The notes under the pieces were generated by a model. That model saw only the letters and a program-made list of their open reading frames with translations, ran no database searches and was not told the DNA's origin. Shown piece by piece: positions 47,930-56,364 of a stretch of DNA of 64,000 bases; the first letter of the stretch is position 1; each line of letters begins with the position of its first letter. Source of the DNA: Aquilonibacter sp963703325 (GTDB taxonomy: Bacteria; Vulcanimicrobiota; Vulcanimicrobiia; Vulcanimicrobiales; Vulcanimicrobiaceae); the NCBI GenBank assembly GCA_963703325.1, contig OY969805.1, positions 2,418,001 to 2,482,000 of the forward strand. The letters are read 5' to 3'. Both the position numbers and the translations under genes were made by a program.

Positions 47930-48600
47930 TGATGGCTAAGTCGCTCGCCCTCGTAGCATTAATCTTGACGTTGAGCGCTGCAGGAGCGCCGGACAACGGG
48001 ATAATCGAAATCACGGCCATTTCGTGTGGCTCGAGCATTGTTCCGCAGCTTTCGATTCAGCACGTTACTGGAGATCCTAATCGTGATTTTTCGGAACGCG
48101 TTGCGCTCACGTTTAAGAACGAAGTAGCCGACGTCTTTACCGCGCGCGCGCTCGTGCCCGAGGGCATGTACCTGGTTGGTTCTAATAGCGAGACTTGCCG
48201 TATGCGAAGCCCGATTCCACTAGCGCTATTGAAAGGGACGCGCAGAGAGCTGTTCACCGTCCTACACAATGATAAGATTGTTTCGCTGAGAGAATGGGAG
48301 CCACACAGTGTAGCAGTGCGTGCCGTTAACCAGGACATTGGCCTCGAGCTCTTCGTTCCCGGCCGTGCAATTCCGAGGCTGCCCTCATGGAGCGGCACGA
48401 ATGCTTACTTCGACGGCGTCCCCGACGGGAGGGACGTGCTGGAAGTAAGCATTTCCGACGCAGCGGTGTGTATTCCCGTTCTTGTACCGTCGGCGTACGG
48501 CTCGATCGCGAAAGTAAGCCTAGACCTTGAGACACTTGCGCGCCTTTTCGCAAATGACTCTGGTACGGTGCAGTGCCCTAAACGAGGCGCTACTCTCTGA
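47926..48600 (+). CDS. Exported protein, candidate immunity protein of the RHS tip
   Basis: 224 residues. Start ATG 47926 overlaps the TGA of the RHS tip frame (ATGA), the layout of toxin/immunity pairs. N-terminal signal 'MMMAKSLALVALILTLSAAG' and four cysteines (in 'AISCGSS', 'SETCRM', 'AAVCIPV', 'TVQCPK') suggest a periplasmic, disulfide-bonded protein. No known family recognised. The central part is beta-rich ('DFSERVALTFKNEVADVFTA', 'VAVRAVNQDIGLELFVPG'). Function as immunity is inferred from position only. A secreted immunity protein would fit a toxin acting outside the cytoplasm. Confidence 0.55.
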   Translation: MMMAKSLALVALILTLSAAGAPDNGIIEITAISCGSSIVPQLSIQHVTGDPNRDFSERVALTFKNEVADVFTARALVPEGMYLVGSNSETCRMRSPIPLALLKGTRRELFTVLHNDKIVSLREWEPHSVAVRAVNQDIGLELFVPGRAIPRLPSWSGTNAYFDGVPDGRDVLEVSISDAAVCIPVLVPSAYGSIAKVSLDLETLARLFANDSGTVQCPKRGATL

Positions 48601-48628
48601 CTCACGCTCGCAGAAGGAGGCTGACGCC

Positions 48629-49200
48629 ATGGAGAGCGGCGTATAGAGCCTCGTGCTCCCGGCGTTTGGCAATTCTCAAGACCTTCGCGATATCGAAGAG
48701 CGGCTCGTCGAGCGCCCCGATGATGTCTCGCTGCTGTTTTCGCGGGCAACGATGCTCGATACGCTTGGGCGCAATGACGCGCGCGATGCTTATATTGCCG
48801 TCATCAAGCGCGACGGCACGCATGTGGGCGCGTTCGGGAACCTCGGCACGCTCCTCTACAACGCCGGCTATCGCAGCGTAGCGCGGCTGACCTACCGCGA
48901 AGCCCTCAAGCATAACCCGCGCGATCTGCGCTCGTTGGTCAATCTCGGCAATGCGCTGCTCGAATCGAACGACTTCGGCGAAGCGCGGCAGGTCTACGAG
49001 CGCGCGATTGAACTCGATCCCGATTCGGCGCCCGCGCATCAAAGGCTGAGTCACGTGCTCGGGCGGGCTCGGCGACGAGGAACTTAGCAAAAGAACATCG
49101 CCACCTTCCTGGTCGTCAAGTTCTTCGTCGACATCTACGAGACGGATTTGCTGCTACCGCCGCGCAACAATTGCGCGAAGCCAACATACGGTATGCGATC
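48629..49200 (+). pseudogene. Decayed TPR-protein gene
   Basis: A strong AAGGAGG (48614-48620) eight bases before ATG 48629 marks the old start, but codon 6 is TAG. The same frame is then open from 48647 to 49087 with three TPR units ('AFGNLGTLLYNAGYRSVARL', 'RSLVNLGNALLESNDFGEAR', 'RAIELDPDSAPAHQRL'). It stops again at TAG 49085. Right after it, still in frame, 'TFLVVKFFVDIYETDLLLPP' resembles a later segment of a longer TPR protein family I recall from uncultured WPS-2-like genomes ('...KFFVDCYD...LPPH'). That suggests an internal deletion and truncation. The 3' part runs into the PMT gene end. Confidence 0.65.
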
Positions 49201-49208
49201 AACCGAGA

Positions 49209-50738
49209 TCAGGCGCCGTACCAGCGGAGGTGCGGCCAGATTTGATCGAGCGGCATCGTCGGGCCGGTGCACAAGTAGATCGGCGCGGGGCCTTCCACAA
49301 CCCACTTGAGCGGTTCGTTCGACGTACGCACGAGTTTGCATGAACGATAGTACGGCCGTAAGAGATCGATGCGCGTGGCGCCGATAGCGATCATGCTCTT
49401 TCCGTCATAGCCGTGCGTGCCCCAGAGCCAATAGGTGTTCTGACTGCTAATTGCGTTCGGTAGATCGTAGCCCGGCCCGAAAAAGTCGATCGCGCCTGCA
49501 TCGGCATAGGTGTCGGCGTAAATCGCGGTGTCGCGCCGTGTCGTCGCCGGCAGCGCGTTGTAGACGCTCGCGACGTCACTCGCGAGGCGGTCCCAGCCGA
49601 ACTCTTCAGCATAGACCGGTTGAATGACATGCGGCGGCTCGCCGTTACGTCCGCTGAGTCCGAGCGCGTGCGAATACGCGATGAAGCCCTCGATCGGCAG
49701 AATCGGGATCGAGAGCGGCAATGTCGCGACGGCGGTCGCGGTCATCACTATAAATAGTACGCTTCGCAGCCACGTCGCGGCGCGTTCGACGACGACAGCC
49801 CCGATTGCGAGCAGCGCGCCGTAGATGCCGATGATGTAATAACCTTTGGCCTCGAGCGCGACGGCGGCGATGAACAGCAGCACGTAGGCGATTGCGACAA
49901 AGCGTAGTTCACGAAGGCGCGGCCCGAGGAACGGCGCGATCAATCCGCAGAACCAGACCGGGACGGCGAGGGGATTGGTGTAGACGAGTTGCTCGAGTGC
50001 GAACGACGCTGCGTTCCTCGCGAAACTCTGTGATTCGAGCAACCAGCCGTTGTTGTACGCATGCCGATGCGCCGCGTCGCCCTGCAACACGGCGAAGAAG
50101 GGCCAGCCGTGGGCGGCCTGCCACCATAGGTTCGGAAGCATGGCAACCGCGACGATCGTTGCGCTCACGGCAAGCCACGGTGTTGAAAGAATGCGACGCT
50201 CTTTGGTGATCAGCAAGCCGATGAGCAGCGCGACGATCAGGAGTGCCATCGAGTACTTGCCGTAGAGGCCGAATATCGCAACGGCGGCCAGAGCAAGCCA
50301 AGTGCTGTTGGCGGTCCCTCGACGACGCTTCGCTACGCTCGGGATGACCAGTCGAATCGCAAGTGTCCACGCTAACGGCTCGAACGAAGTCGTCGTCAGG
50401 ACGTTGCCAAGCAGCAGATAGGCAGGCGTGAATGCAACGGCGATACCGGCGAGCCACTGCGCGAAACGGGCGCCGCCGAGGTCGCGTGCGATCTGCACGG
50501 CGACATATGCGGTGAGCGCGGCCGCAAGACACGGCAATAACCGCAGCGCGATGAGTCCGTCGTGCGCCGGTTGCGCAAGCCATGCGATAAAGGCGACGAG
50601 CGGCGGCTGATCGACGTAGCCCCACGCGAGATGACGTCCGCATGCAATAAAGTACAGTTCGTCGCGAAAATAGCCATAGCGCCACGCGGTGCAAAGATGC
50701 AGCAGGAAGGTGGCGAATGCGACCGCCCCGCCGATCAT
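49209..50738 (-). CDS. GT39/PMT-type membrane glycosyltransferase
   Basis: 509 residues with about ten hydrophobic helices. The first periplasmic loop carries the catalytic-type acidic residue in 'GYFRDELYFIACGRHLAWGY' and 'VDQPPLVAFIAWLAQPAHDG', as in the PMT_2/ArnT families, which move a sugar from a lipid carrier. The C-terminal soluble part (about 370-509) is periplasmic. Residues around 'LVIPSVAKRRRGTANS' are encoded by a REP-like repeat (50313-50350) lying in frame in a loop. The gene runs against the RHS unit and ends beside the decayed TPR gene. Confidence 0.88.
   Translation of the reverse strand: MIGGAVAFATFLLHLCTAWRYGYFRDELYFIACGRHLAWGYVDQPPLVAFIAWLAQPAHDGLIALRLLPCLAAALTAYVAVQIARDLGGARFAQWLAGIAVAFTPAYLLLGNVLTTTSFEPLAWTLAIRLVIPSVAKRRRGTANSTWLALAAVAIFGLYGKYSMALLIVALLIGLLITKERRILSTPWLAVSATIVAVAMLPNLWWQAAHGWPFFAVLQGDAAHRHAYNNGWLLESQSFARNAASFALEQLVYTNPLAVPVWFCGLIAPFLGPRLRELRFVAIAYVLLFIAAVALEAKGYYIIGIYGALLAIGAVVVERAATWLRSVLFIVMTATAVATLPLSIPILPIEGFIAYSHALGLSGRNGEPPHVIQPVYAEEFGWDRLASDVASVYNALPATTRRDTAIYADTYADAGAIDFFGPGYDLPNAISSQNTYWLWGTHGYDGKSMIAIGATRIDLLRPYYRSCKLVRTSNEPLKWVVEGPAPIYLCTGPTMPLDQIWPHLRWYGA
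50313..50350 (-). repeat. REP-like palindromic repeat, copy 2, inside the PMT coding sequence
   Basis: Reverse complement reads TGGTCATCCCGAGCGTAGCG and ends GTCGTCGAGGGACC, matching copy 1 at 42453-42494 at both ends. Opposite orientation to copy 1. It keeps the PMT frame open and adds a basic loop. Confidence 0.7.
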
Positions 50739-50796
50739 CGCGTCCGAACCGTCATGCGGCAGGAATTACGCGTCCCGTGGGCCGACCCTTGCGGCG

Positions 50797-51585
50797 ATGA
50801 CCAATGCCCGCGTTGTGCTCGAAGATCGTGTCGCCGTTGTAACGCTCGAGCGCCCCGAGCGCAAAAATCCGCTCACCTTCGAACTTTATGCGCAGCTTCG
50901 CGATTGGTTTTTGGGTTTGCCGGGCGATGCATCGATCAAAGCGGTGGTGCTTACCGGCGCCGGCGCGAACTTTTGCTCGGGCGGCGATGTGCACGACATC
51001 ATCGGCCCGCTGACGACCCGCGCGGCAGCCGAGTTGCGCGAATTCACCCAAATGACCGGCGATCTCGTCAAAGCGATGCGAGCCGCGCCGCAGCCGATCG
51101 TCGCCGCGGTCGATGGGGTCTGCGCGGGCGCGGGCGCCATTCTCGCGATGGCGAGCGATCTGCGCTACGGAACGGCGCGATCGCAAGTCGCGTTTCTGTT
51201 CGTGCGCGTGGGCCTGGCCGGTTGCGACATGGGTGCGTGCGCGATGCTGCCACGCATCATCGGCTTCGGTCGCGCCGCAGAGTTACTCTACACCGGCCGC
51301 GCGATGAGCGGCAATGAAGCACACGCGTGGGGGTTCTACAACGCGCTCGCCGCACCGGAACAGGTGCTCGCTCGCGCAACCGAGATGGCGCGCACGCTTG
51401 CCGCCGGCCCGACGCTCGCGCACGCGATGACCAAACGCATGTTGCACGCCGAATGGTCGATGCCGCTGGATGTCGCCATCGATGCGGAGGCGCAAGCGCA
51501 AGCTGCTTTGATGGAGAGCAACGATTTTCATCGCGCCTACGAGGCATTTCTGCGGCGGCGCGCGCCGGTCTTCGAGGGGGACTAG
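50797..51585 (+). CDS. Enoyl-CoA hydratase/isomerase family protein
   Basis: 262 residues from ATG 50797 ('MTNARVVLEDRVAVVTLERP'). The oxyanion-hole segments are 'GAGANFCSGGDVHDI' and 'VDGVCAGAGAILAMASDLRY'. A Glu/Asp pair for catalysis is not certain: the second segment has 'FVRVGLAGCDMGACAMLPRI', with Asp in the usual acidic position. Members hydrate or isomerise acyl-CoA and some open rings. First gene of the downstream half of the aromatic cluster, with acyl-CoA dehydrogenase 3 bp on. Confidence 0.9.
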   Translation: MTNARVVLEDRVAVVTLERPERKNPLTFELYAQLRDWFLGLPGDASIKAVVLTGAGANFCSGGDVHDIIGPLTTRAAAELREFTQMTGDLVKAMRAAPQPIVAAVDGVCAGAGAILAMASDLRYGTARSQVAFLFVRVGLAGCDMGACAMLPRIIGFGRAAELLYTGRAMSGNEAHAWGFYNALAAPEQVLARATEMARTLAAGPTLAHAMTKRMLHAEWSMPLDVAIDAEAQAQAALMESNDFHRAYEAFLRRRAPVFEGD

Positions 51586-51588
51586 CCC

Positions 51589-52713
51589 ATGGACGCAGGC
51601 GCGCTCGCGTGGCCGTTTTTCGACGACGAACATCGTGCATTTGCAAAAGCGCTCGAGGGTTGGCTAGGCGAAACGCCGGTCTCCGAGGACGAGGTCGCCC
51701 CGGATTCAAGCGTACGCACATGGGTGCGCGCGCTCGGCGACGGCGGCTGGCTACGCGCGTGCACGACGCTCGACGTGCGTGCGCTTTGCCTTGCACGCGA
51801 GCGGCTCGCCTACCGTTCGGCGCTCGGTGATTTCGCCTTCGCGATGCAGGGTTTGGGCAGCGGTGCGATCACCCTCTTTGGTTCGCCGGCGATGCGCTCG
51901 CGCTACGTGGATAGCGTCGCAAGCGGCAAAGCCATTGCGGCCTTCGCGCTTTCGGAGCGCGCGGCCGGCTCCGACGCTGCCGCCATGACGACCTCGGCGC
52001 GGCGCGACGGCGACCGTTATATCCTCAACGGTGAGAAGACCTGGATCTCGAATGCGGGCATCGCCGATTTCTACGTCGTGTTTGCACGCACGAGCGTCAG
52101 CGGCACCAAGGGCATCGCGGCATTCGTGGTGGACGCCAACGCGACCGGGTTCGAGGTCGGCCCGCGTATCGAAACGATTTCGCCGCATCCGCTCGGTACC
52201 ATAACGTTCAACGAGTGCGCAGTTCCGGCAAGCCATCGGCTCGGCGAGGAGGGCGACGGCTTCAAGATTGCGATGGCGACGCTGGATGTATTTCGCGCGA
52301 CGGTGGGCGCGGCTGCAGTAGGATTTGCGCGGCGCGCGTACGATGAAGCGCGCACGCACGCGAAGTCCCGCGAGCTTTTCGGCGCGCCGCTCGCGGCGCT
52401 GCAGCTCACCCAAGCCGCGATCGCCGATATGGCCGTGGAGATCGACGCGGCCGCGCTGCTGGTCTATCGCGCCGCCTGGACGAAAGACAACGGCGCAAAG
52501 CGCGTGACGCGGGAAGCGGCCATTGCCAAACTCTATGCGACCGAAGCGGCGGGACGCATCGCCGATCGAGCCGTGCAGCTCTTTGGCGGGCGAGGTGTGA
52601 CGCGTGGTGAGATCGTCGAGCGCATTTATCGTGACGTCCGCGCGCTTCGTATCTATGAGGGCGCGAGCGAAATTCAAAAACTCGTCATCGCGCGCGCGAG
52701 CTTGGAGGCATAG
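51589..52713 (+). CDS. Acyl-CoA dehydrogenase
   Basis: 374 residues. Family motifs are 'AFALSERAAGSDAAAMTTSA' (usual TEPxxGSD region), 'YILNGEKTWISNAGIADFYV', 'GVTRGEIVERIYRDVRALRI' and 'IYEGASEIQKLVIAR', the last carrying a Glu at the end of the active site (YEGxxEI). FAD-dependent alpha,beta-dehydrogenation of an acyl-CoA. The N-terminal helical domain is slightly short. Overlap-free, 3-bp gaps on both sides show one operon with the hydratase and the ligase. Confidence 0.92.
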   Translation: MDAGALAWPFFDDEHRAFAKALEGWLGETPVSEDEVAPDSSVRTWVRALGDGGWLRACTTLDVRALCLARERLAYRSALGDFAFAMQGLGSGAITLFGSPAMRSRYVDSVASGKAIAAFALSERAAGSDAAAMTTSARRDGDRYILNGEKTWISNAGIADFYVVFARTSVSGTKGIAAFVVDANATGFEVGPRIETISPHPLGTITFNECAVPASHRLGEEGDGFKIAMATLDVFRATVGAAAVGFARRAYDEARTHAKSRELFGAPLAALQLTQAAIADMAVEIDAAALLVYRAAWTKDNGAKRVTREAAIAKLYATEAAGRIADRAVQLFGGRGVTRGEIVERIYRDVRALRIYEGASEIQKLVIARASLEA

Positions 52714-52716
52714 CCG

Positions 52717-54342
52717 GTGAGCGGCGCGCATGTCGATCGTTTCGCCGAGGAGCATTTGCCGGCTCGCGCACTGATGCCGGACCTGCGTTTCGATCTTGCC
52801 GGATTGCACTACCCGACGCGCATGAACGCCGTCACGTATCTGGTCGACCGGCAACTCGAAAAGCGGCGCGGGAGCCGGCGCGCGGTCGTCGCACCCGGCG
52901 GCGTCGATTGGACCTACGACGACTTGCACCGTGCGATCAACCGTATTGCCCACGTGCTCGTTGGGGATCTCGGCATTGTGCCGGGAACGCGCGTGCTTCT
53001 GCGAGCGCCGAATACCCCGCTGTTGGCGGCGTGTTGGCTCGCGATCCTCAAGGCCGGCGGCGTCGCAGTGGCCACGATGCCCCTCTATCGGGCCGGTGAA
53101 TTGCGCCACATCATCGAGAAGGCACGCGTGAGCGTCGCACTCTGCGATGCGCGTTTGCGCGAAGAGCTCGATGCGGCGTGCGCCGGCAACCCGAGCATCC
53201 GTGTTGTCGATTTCGCGAGCGATGCGCCGGACGCGCTCGAAACGATGATGGACGGCGCGCCGGATCATTTCGATGCGGTGGAAACCGGTGCAGAAGAAGT
53301 CGCGTGTATCGCATTCACTTCGGGGACCACCGGCTTACCGAAAGCCGCGATGCACTTCCACCGCGACCTCATCGCCACGTGTGATACGTATGGGAATCAC
53401 GTGTTGCAGGCGCGGCCCGACGACCTGTTCACCGGAAGCCCGCCGCTCGCTTTTACCTACGGGCTCGGCGCCACGCTGCTCTTCCCATTGTATGCCGGCG
53501 CCGCGACGCTGCTGCTCGAGAAAGCCGGGCCCGAAGAGTTGTTACGCGCAATCGACGAGTTCGGCGTGACCACGATGTTTACGGCGCCGATTGCCTACCG
53601 CGCGATGTGCGGATTGCTCGAGCGCTACGACGTTTCGACCTTGCATACGTGCGTTTCCGCCGGCGAGACGCTGGCGAAGCCCGTGTTCGACGAGTGGCTC
53701 GCGCGAACCAAGCTGCGCATTCTCGACGGCATCGGCAGCACCGAAATGCTACACATCTTCATCGGTTCCCCGCGCGAAGAGACGCGCACGGGCTCGACGG
53801 GCCGCGTCGTGCCCGGATATCTTGCAGAGATTCACGATGAAGCCGGGGTCGCGCTTCCGGCCGGTGAAGCCGGGCGGCTGGCGGTGAAGGGTCCGACCGG
53901 TTGCAAATATCTCGACGACGATGAACGGCAGCAAGCGTACGTGGATCATGGCTGGAATTATCCGGGTGACGCGTATCGGGTGGATGCAGAGGGTTATTAT
54001 TACTATGTCGCACGAATCGACGATTTGATCGTGTCCGCCGGCTACAACATCTCCGGGCCCGAAGTGGAACAAGCGCTGCTTGCGCACCGGGAGGTGCGCG
54101 AGGCGGCGGTCGTCGCCAAGCCCGATCCGGCGCACGGCACGCACATCGTCAAAGCCTACGTGGTGATGGCCTCGGCCGAGCACCGCAGTGAAGCGAAAGC
54201 TGATGAGTTGCGCGAGCACGTCAAAACGCTGATCGCACCATTCAAGGCGCCGCGCGAAATCGAATTCGTCGACGAATTGCCACGCACGCAAACCGGCAAG
54301 GTCCAGCGTTTCAAATTGAGGCAACGTGCGGCTGCCGAATAG
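52717..54342 (+). CDS. Aryl-CoA ligase (benzoate/2-aminobenzoate-CoA ligase family)
   Basis: 541 residues from GTG 52717. AMP-binding motifs are 'CIAFTSGTTGLPKAAMHFHR', 'LDGIGSTEMLHIFIG' (the benzoate-CoA ligase type GSTE), 'YPGDAYRVDAEGYYYYVARID' and the C-terminal Lys in 'PRTQTGKVQRFKL'. The family forms benzoyl-, 2-aminobenzoyl- or hydroxybenzoyl-CoA from acid, ATP and CoA. With the fused monooxygenase/reductase at 39.4 kb it would supply the aryl-CoA substrate. The last 17 bases overlap the M23 gene. Confidence 0.9.
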   Translation: MSGAHVDRFAEEHLPARALMPDLRFDLAGLHYPTRMNAVTYLVDRQLEKRRGSRRAVVAPGGVDWTYDDLHRAINRIAHVLVGDLGIVPGTRVLLRAPNTPLLAACWLAILKAGGVAVATMPLYRAGELRHIIEKARVSVALCDARLREELDAACAGNPSIRVVDFASDAPDALETMMDGAPDHFDAVETGAEEVACIAFTSGTTGLPKAAMHFHRDLIATCDTYGNHVLQARPDDLFTGSPPLAFTYGLGATLLFPLYAGAATLLLEKAGPEELLRAIDEFGVTTMFTAPIAYRAMCGLLERYDVSTLHTCVSAGETLAKPVFDEWLARTKLRILDGIGSTEMLHIFIGSPREETRTGSTGRVVPGYLAEIHDEAGVALPAGEAGRLAVKGPTGCKYLDDDERQQAYVDHGWNYPGDAYRVDAEGYYYYVARIDDLIVSAGYNISGPEVEQALLAHREVREAAVVAKPDPAHGTHIVKAYVVMASAEHRSEAKADELREHVKTLIAPFKAPREIEFVDELPRTQTGKVQRFKLRQRAAAE

Positions 54343-55033
54343 TCTGACGATCCTCGTCTTGATCATCGCCGCATCCGGCTTTGTCGCTCTTTGGGCGCCG
54401 AGGGTTGGAATACCGGGGCTCTGCATTTCGCTGGCGGCGCTGATCGCGCTCGTGCTTTGGCGCCGGTTCAATACCCAAGGCGTATCAAAGCGCTGGCTCG
54501 CGCGCGCAGCGGATCGTCCGCTCGTATTGCAGCCGCCGTTTACGGATCGCTGGCGCGTGGAATCGGGCGGACCTGATCCGCGTCACAATCATCACCTCGG
54601 CCGCGGCGATCAATACTTTGCGTATGACTTTGTGCATGAAGGCGGCGATTCGTGGGACCAGCCGATCCTCGCGCCGTGCGACGGTTTGATCGTACATATG
54701 GAGAACCGGCAGCCGGATGCGCCGCCGGGCGAAGTTCAGCGCAATCGTGCGCGTCCGTTCGGCAACTACGTCTCAATCGAAACGACGGGCGCCTTCGTCA
54801 TTCTCGCGCACCTGCGACAGGGTTCGGTTCCGGTTCGCGTCGGTGAGAACGTTCAAACCGGCGACGAGATTGGACGGTGCGGTAATTCGGGAACGACGCA
54901 CCACGCGCATCTGCATGTCCACGCGCAGAACCAACCGAGTCAGGTAGATTCGGCGCAAGCGATCCCGATCGCGTTTCTCGCTCGCGGTGCGTCGCAGCCG
55001 ATGTTGCTGGAGTATGGCGACGTACTAGGATAA
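54326..55033 (+). CDS. M23-family (LytM) peptidase with N-terminal membrane anchor
   Basis: 235 residues from GTG 54326. A hydrophobic segment (about 5-45) anchors it. The LytM domain has zinc ligands in 'HNHHLGRGDQYFAYDF' and 'HHAHLHVHAQN' (HxH), with 'GNYVSIET' and 'VGENVQTGDEIGRCGNSG' between. It could cut peptidoglycan cross-bridges or act as a regulator. Its start inside the ligase gene suggests co-transcription, but its role in the aromatic cluster is not obvious. Convergent 9-bp overlap with RidA. Confidence 0.85.
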   Translation: MRLPNSLTILVLIIAASGFVALWAPRVGIPGLCISLAALIALVLWRRFNTQGVSKRWLARAADRPLVLQPPFTDRWRVESGGPDPRHNHHLGRGDQYFAYDFVHEGGDSWDQPILAPCDGLIVHMENRQPDAPPGEVQRNRARPFGNYVSIETTGAFVILAHLRQGSVPVRVGENVQTGDEIGRCGNSGTTHHAHLHVHAQNQPSQVDSAQAIPIAFLARGASQPMLLEYGDVLG

Positions 55034-55414
55034 GACGGCGGTCGCTTCGATTTCGACCTTCGCGCGATCCTCGAGCAACGCGGCGACCTGCACGAGCGTC
55101 ATCGCCGGGTAGTGCGATCCAAAAAGATCGCGATAGACCGCACCGAGCTCCGAAGCGGCCGCCAGATAGGCGCGCTTATCGACGATGTACCAGGTCAAGC
55201 GGATGACGTCGCTCGGCGACCCGCCGGCTGCGCGCACGATCGCGAGCACGTTACGCAGCGCTTGCGCGGCTTGGTCGACGAGATCATCCGATACAAACTC
55301 GCCGCGTTCGTTCCAGCCGATCTGGCCCGCGACTGCGAGAACGCGCCCCTGTGCGATCATCCCATTGCTATAGCCGCGCGGTCGCGGCCAGCCGTCGGGT
55401 TGCACCGTGGTCAT
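55025..55414 (-). CDS. RidA-family (YjgF) enamine/imine deaminase
   Basis: 129 residues from ATG 55414. The longer frame is rejected because the start overlaps the DMT stop as ATGA. Motifs: 'WPRPRGYSNGMIAQGRVLAV' and 'AGQIGWNERGEFVSDD', then 'VIRLTWYIVDKRAYLAA', 'PAMTLVQVAALLEDRAKVEI' with the substrate-binding Arg and Glu. RidA proteins hydrolyse reactive enamines/imines. In a 2-aminobenzoyl-CoA pathway the ring amino group ends as an enamine, so a RidA enzyme fits well. Confidence 0.88.
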   Translation of the reverse strand: MTTVQPDGWPRPRGYSNGMIAQGRVLAVAGQIGWNERGEFVSDDLVDQAAQALRNVLAIVRAAGGSPSDVIRLTWYIVDKRAYLAAASELGAVYRDLFGSHYPAMTLVQVAALLEDRAKVEIEATAVLS

Positions 55415-56364
55415 GCGGCAGGTTCTCCTTGTTCGATAACGCTGGGGCGGCTCGAACGTCCAAGTGCGAATGCAAAGAGCATACCGCCTAGACACACGAT
55501 CGCGCCAACCAATTCATAGGGAAGAAACGCGGCGTGCAGGATCGGCACGCTCAAAATGCCGGTAAACACGGGCGTCAGAAACTGGATGATCGAGCCCTTA
55601 CCGGCGCCGAGTTTGTTGATGCCCCAGATCCAGACCGGGTAGGTTAGGAGGATCGGGAAGAGCGTGGCGTAGATGACGCGCCACCACACGTCCCATCCAA
55701 GTGCGGCGAGATTGGTGTGGAGCAGTGCCGGAGCGCCGCCGGGAACGAGCATGATCGTACCGATCGTCAACCCGATCGCGAGAAGTTCCAGCGGTTTGTA
55801 GCGCGCCATGAGCCGCGAACCAACGACGTTGTACCCGGCGAACACCGCCGCGGACGCAAGAATCAGCATGTCCCCGATATGTACGACGGCGTTGCCGGAA
55901 AATGCACCTTCGAAGATCGCGACGCCGAGCAAGGCGATTGCTACGCCGAACCACCGGCCCGGGCGCACGTGTTCGTGTCCGGCGAACGCCACGATCGCGA
56001 GGGTAAAGATCGGAGAGGTGGCGCCGAGGAGTGCGGACGCAAACGGGGTCGTGTGCGCGAGCCCGGTTACCCAAAGATACTGATAGAAGCCGAACCCGCA
56101 GGCGCCGCAAACCAACAACGCGGGAATATCGCGGCGTTCGATGTGCATCCGTCCACCGCTCACCCATACCAATAAGAACGAGAGCGGCGTCATGACGAGG
56201 AAACGCACGAAGGTAAAGGCGAGCGGGTTCATCTGCTCGATGGCTTGCTTCGCGACGATCATATTGAGCGCCCAAGCCAGCACGACATAGAGCAATGCAC
56301 CGTAGATGAGCAGGCGGCGCGACACGATTGCGCGCAAGCTTCGAGCGTTGATGAGCGAGTCCAT
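55411..56364 (-). CDS. DMT (EamA) family exporter
   Basis: 317 residues from ATG 56364, with ten hydrophobic helices in two EamA halves ('WALNMIVAKQAIEQMNPLAF', 'RFLVMTPLSFLLVW', 'YQYLWVTGLAHTTPFASALL', and in the second half 'FAGYNVVGSRLMARYKPLEL'). Family members export amino acids, purines or other metabolites. The stop overlaps the RidA start (ATGA), so the two form an operon. The start codon shares a CATG with the divergent hydrolase start. Confidence 0.88.
   Translation of the reverse strand: MDSLINARSLRAIVSRRLLIYGALLYVVLAWALNMIVAKQAIEQMNPLAFTFVRFLVMTPLSFLLVWVSGGRMHIERRDIPALLVCGACGFGFYQYLWVTGLAHTTPFASALLGATSPIFTLAIVAFAGHEHVRPGRWFGVAIALLGVAIFEGAFSGNAVVHIGDMLILASAAVFAGYNVVGSRLMARYKPLELLAIGLTIGTIMLVPGGAPALLHTNLAALGWDVWWRVIYATLFPILLTYPVWIWGINKLGAGKGSIIQFLTPVFTGILSVPILHAAFLPYELVGAIVCLGGMLFAFALGRSSRPSVIEQGEPAA

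Noticed and set aside
42444..50796. Phage or transposon insertion
   Set aside because: No integrase, transposase, terminase or structural genes, no attachment-site duplication and no tRNA at the edges.
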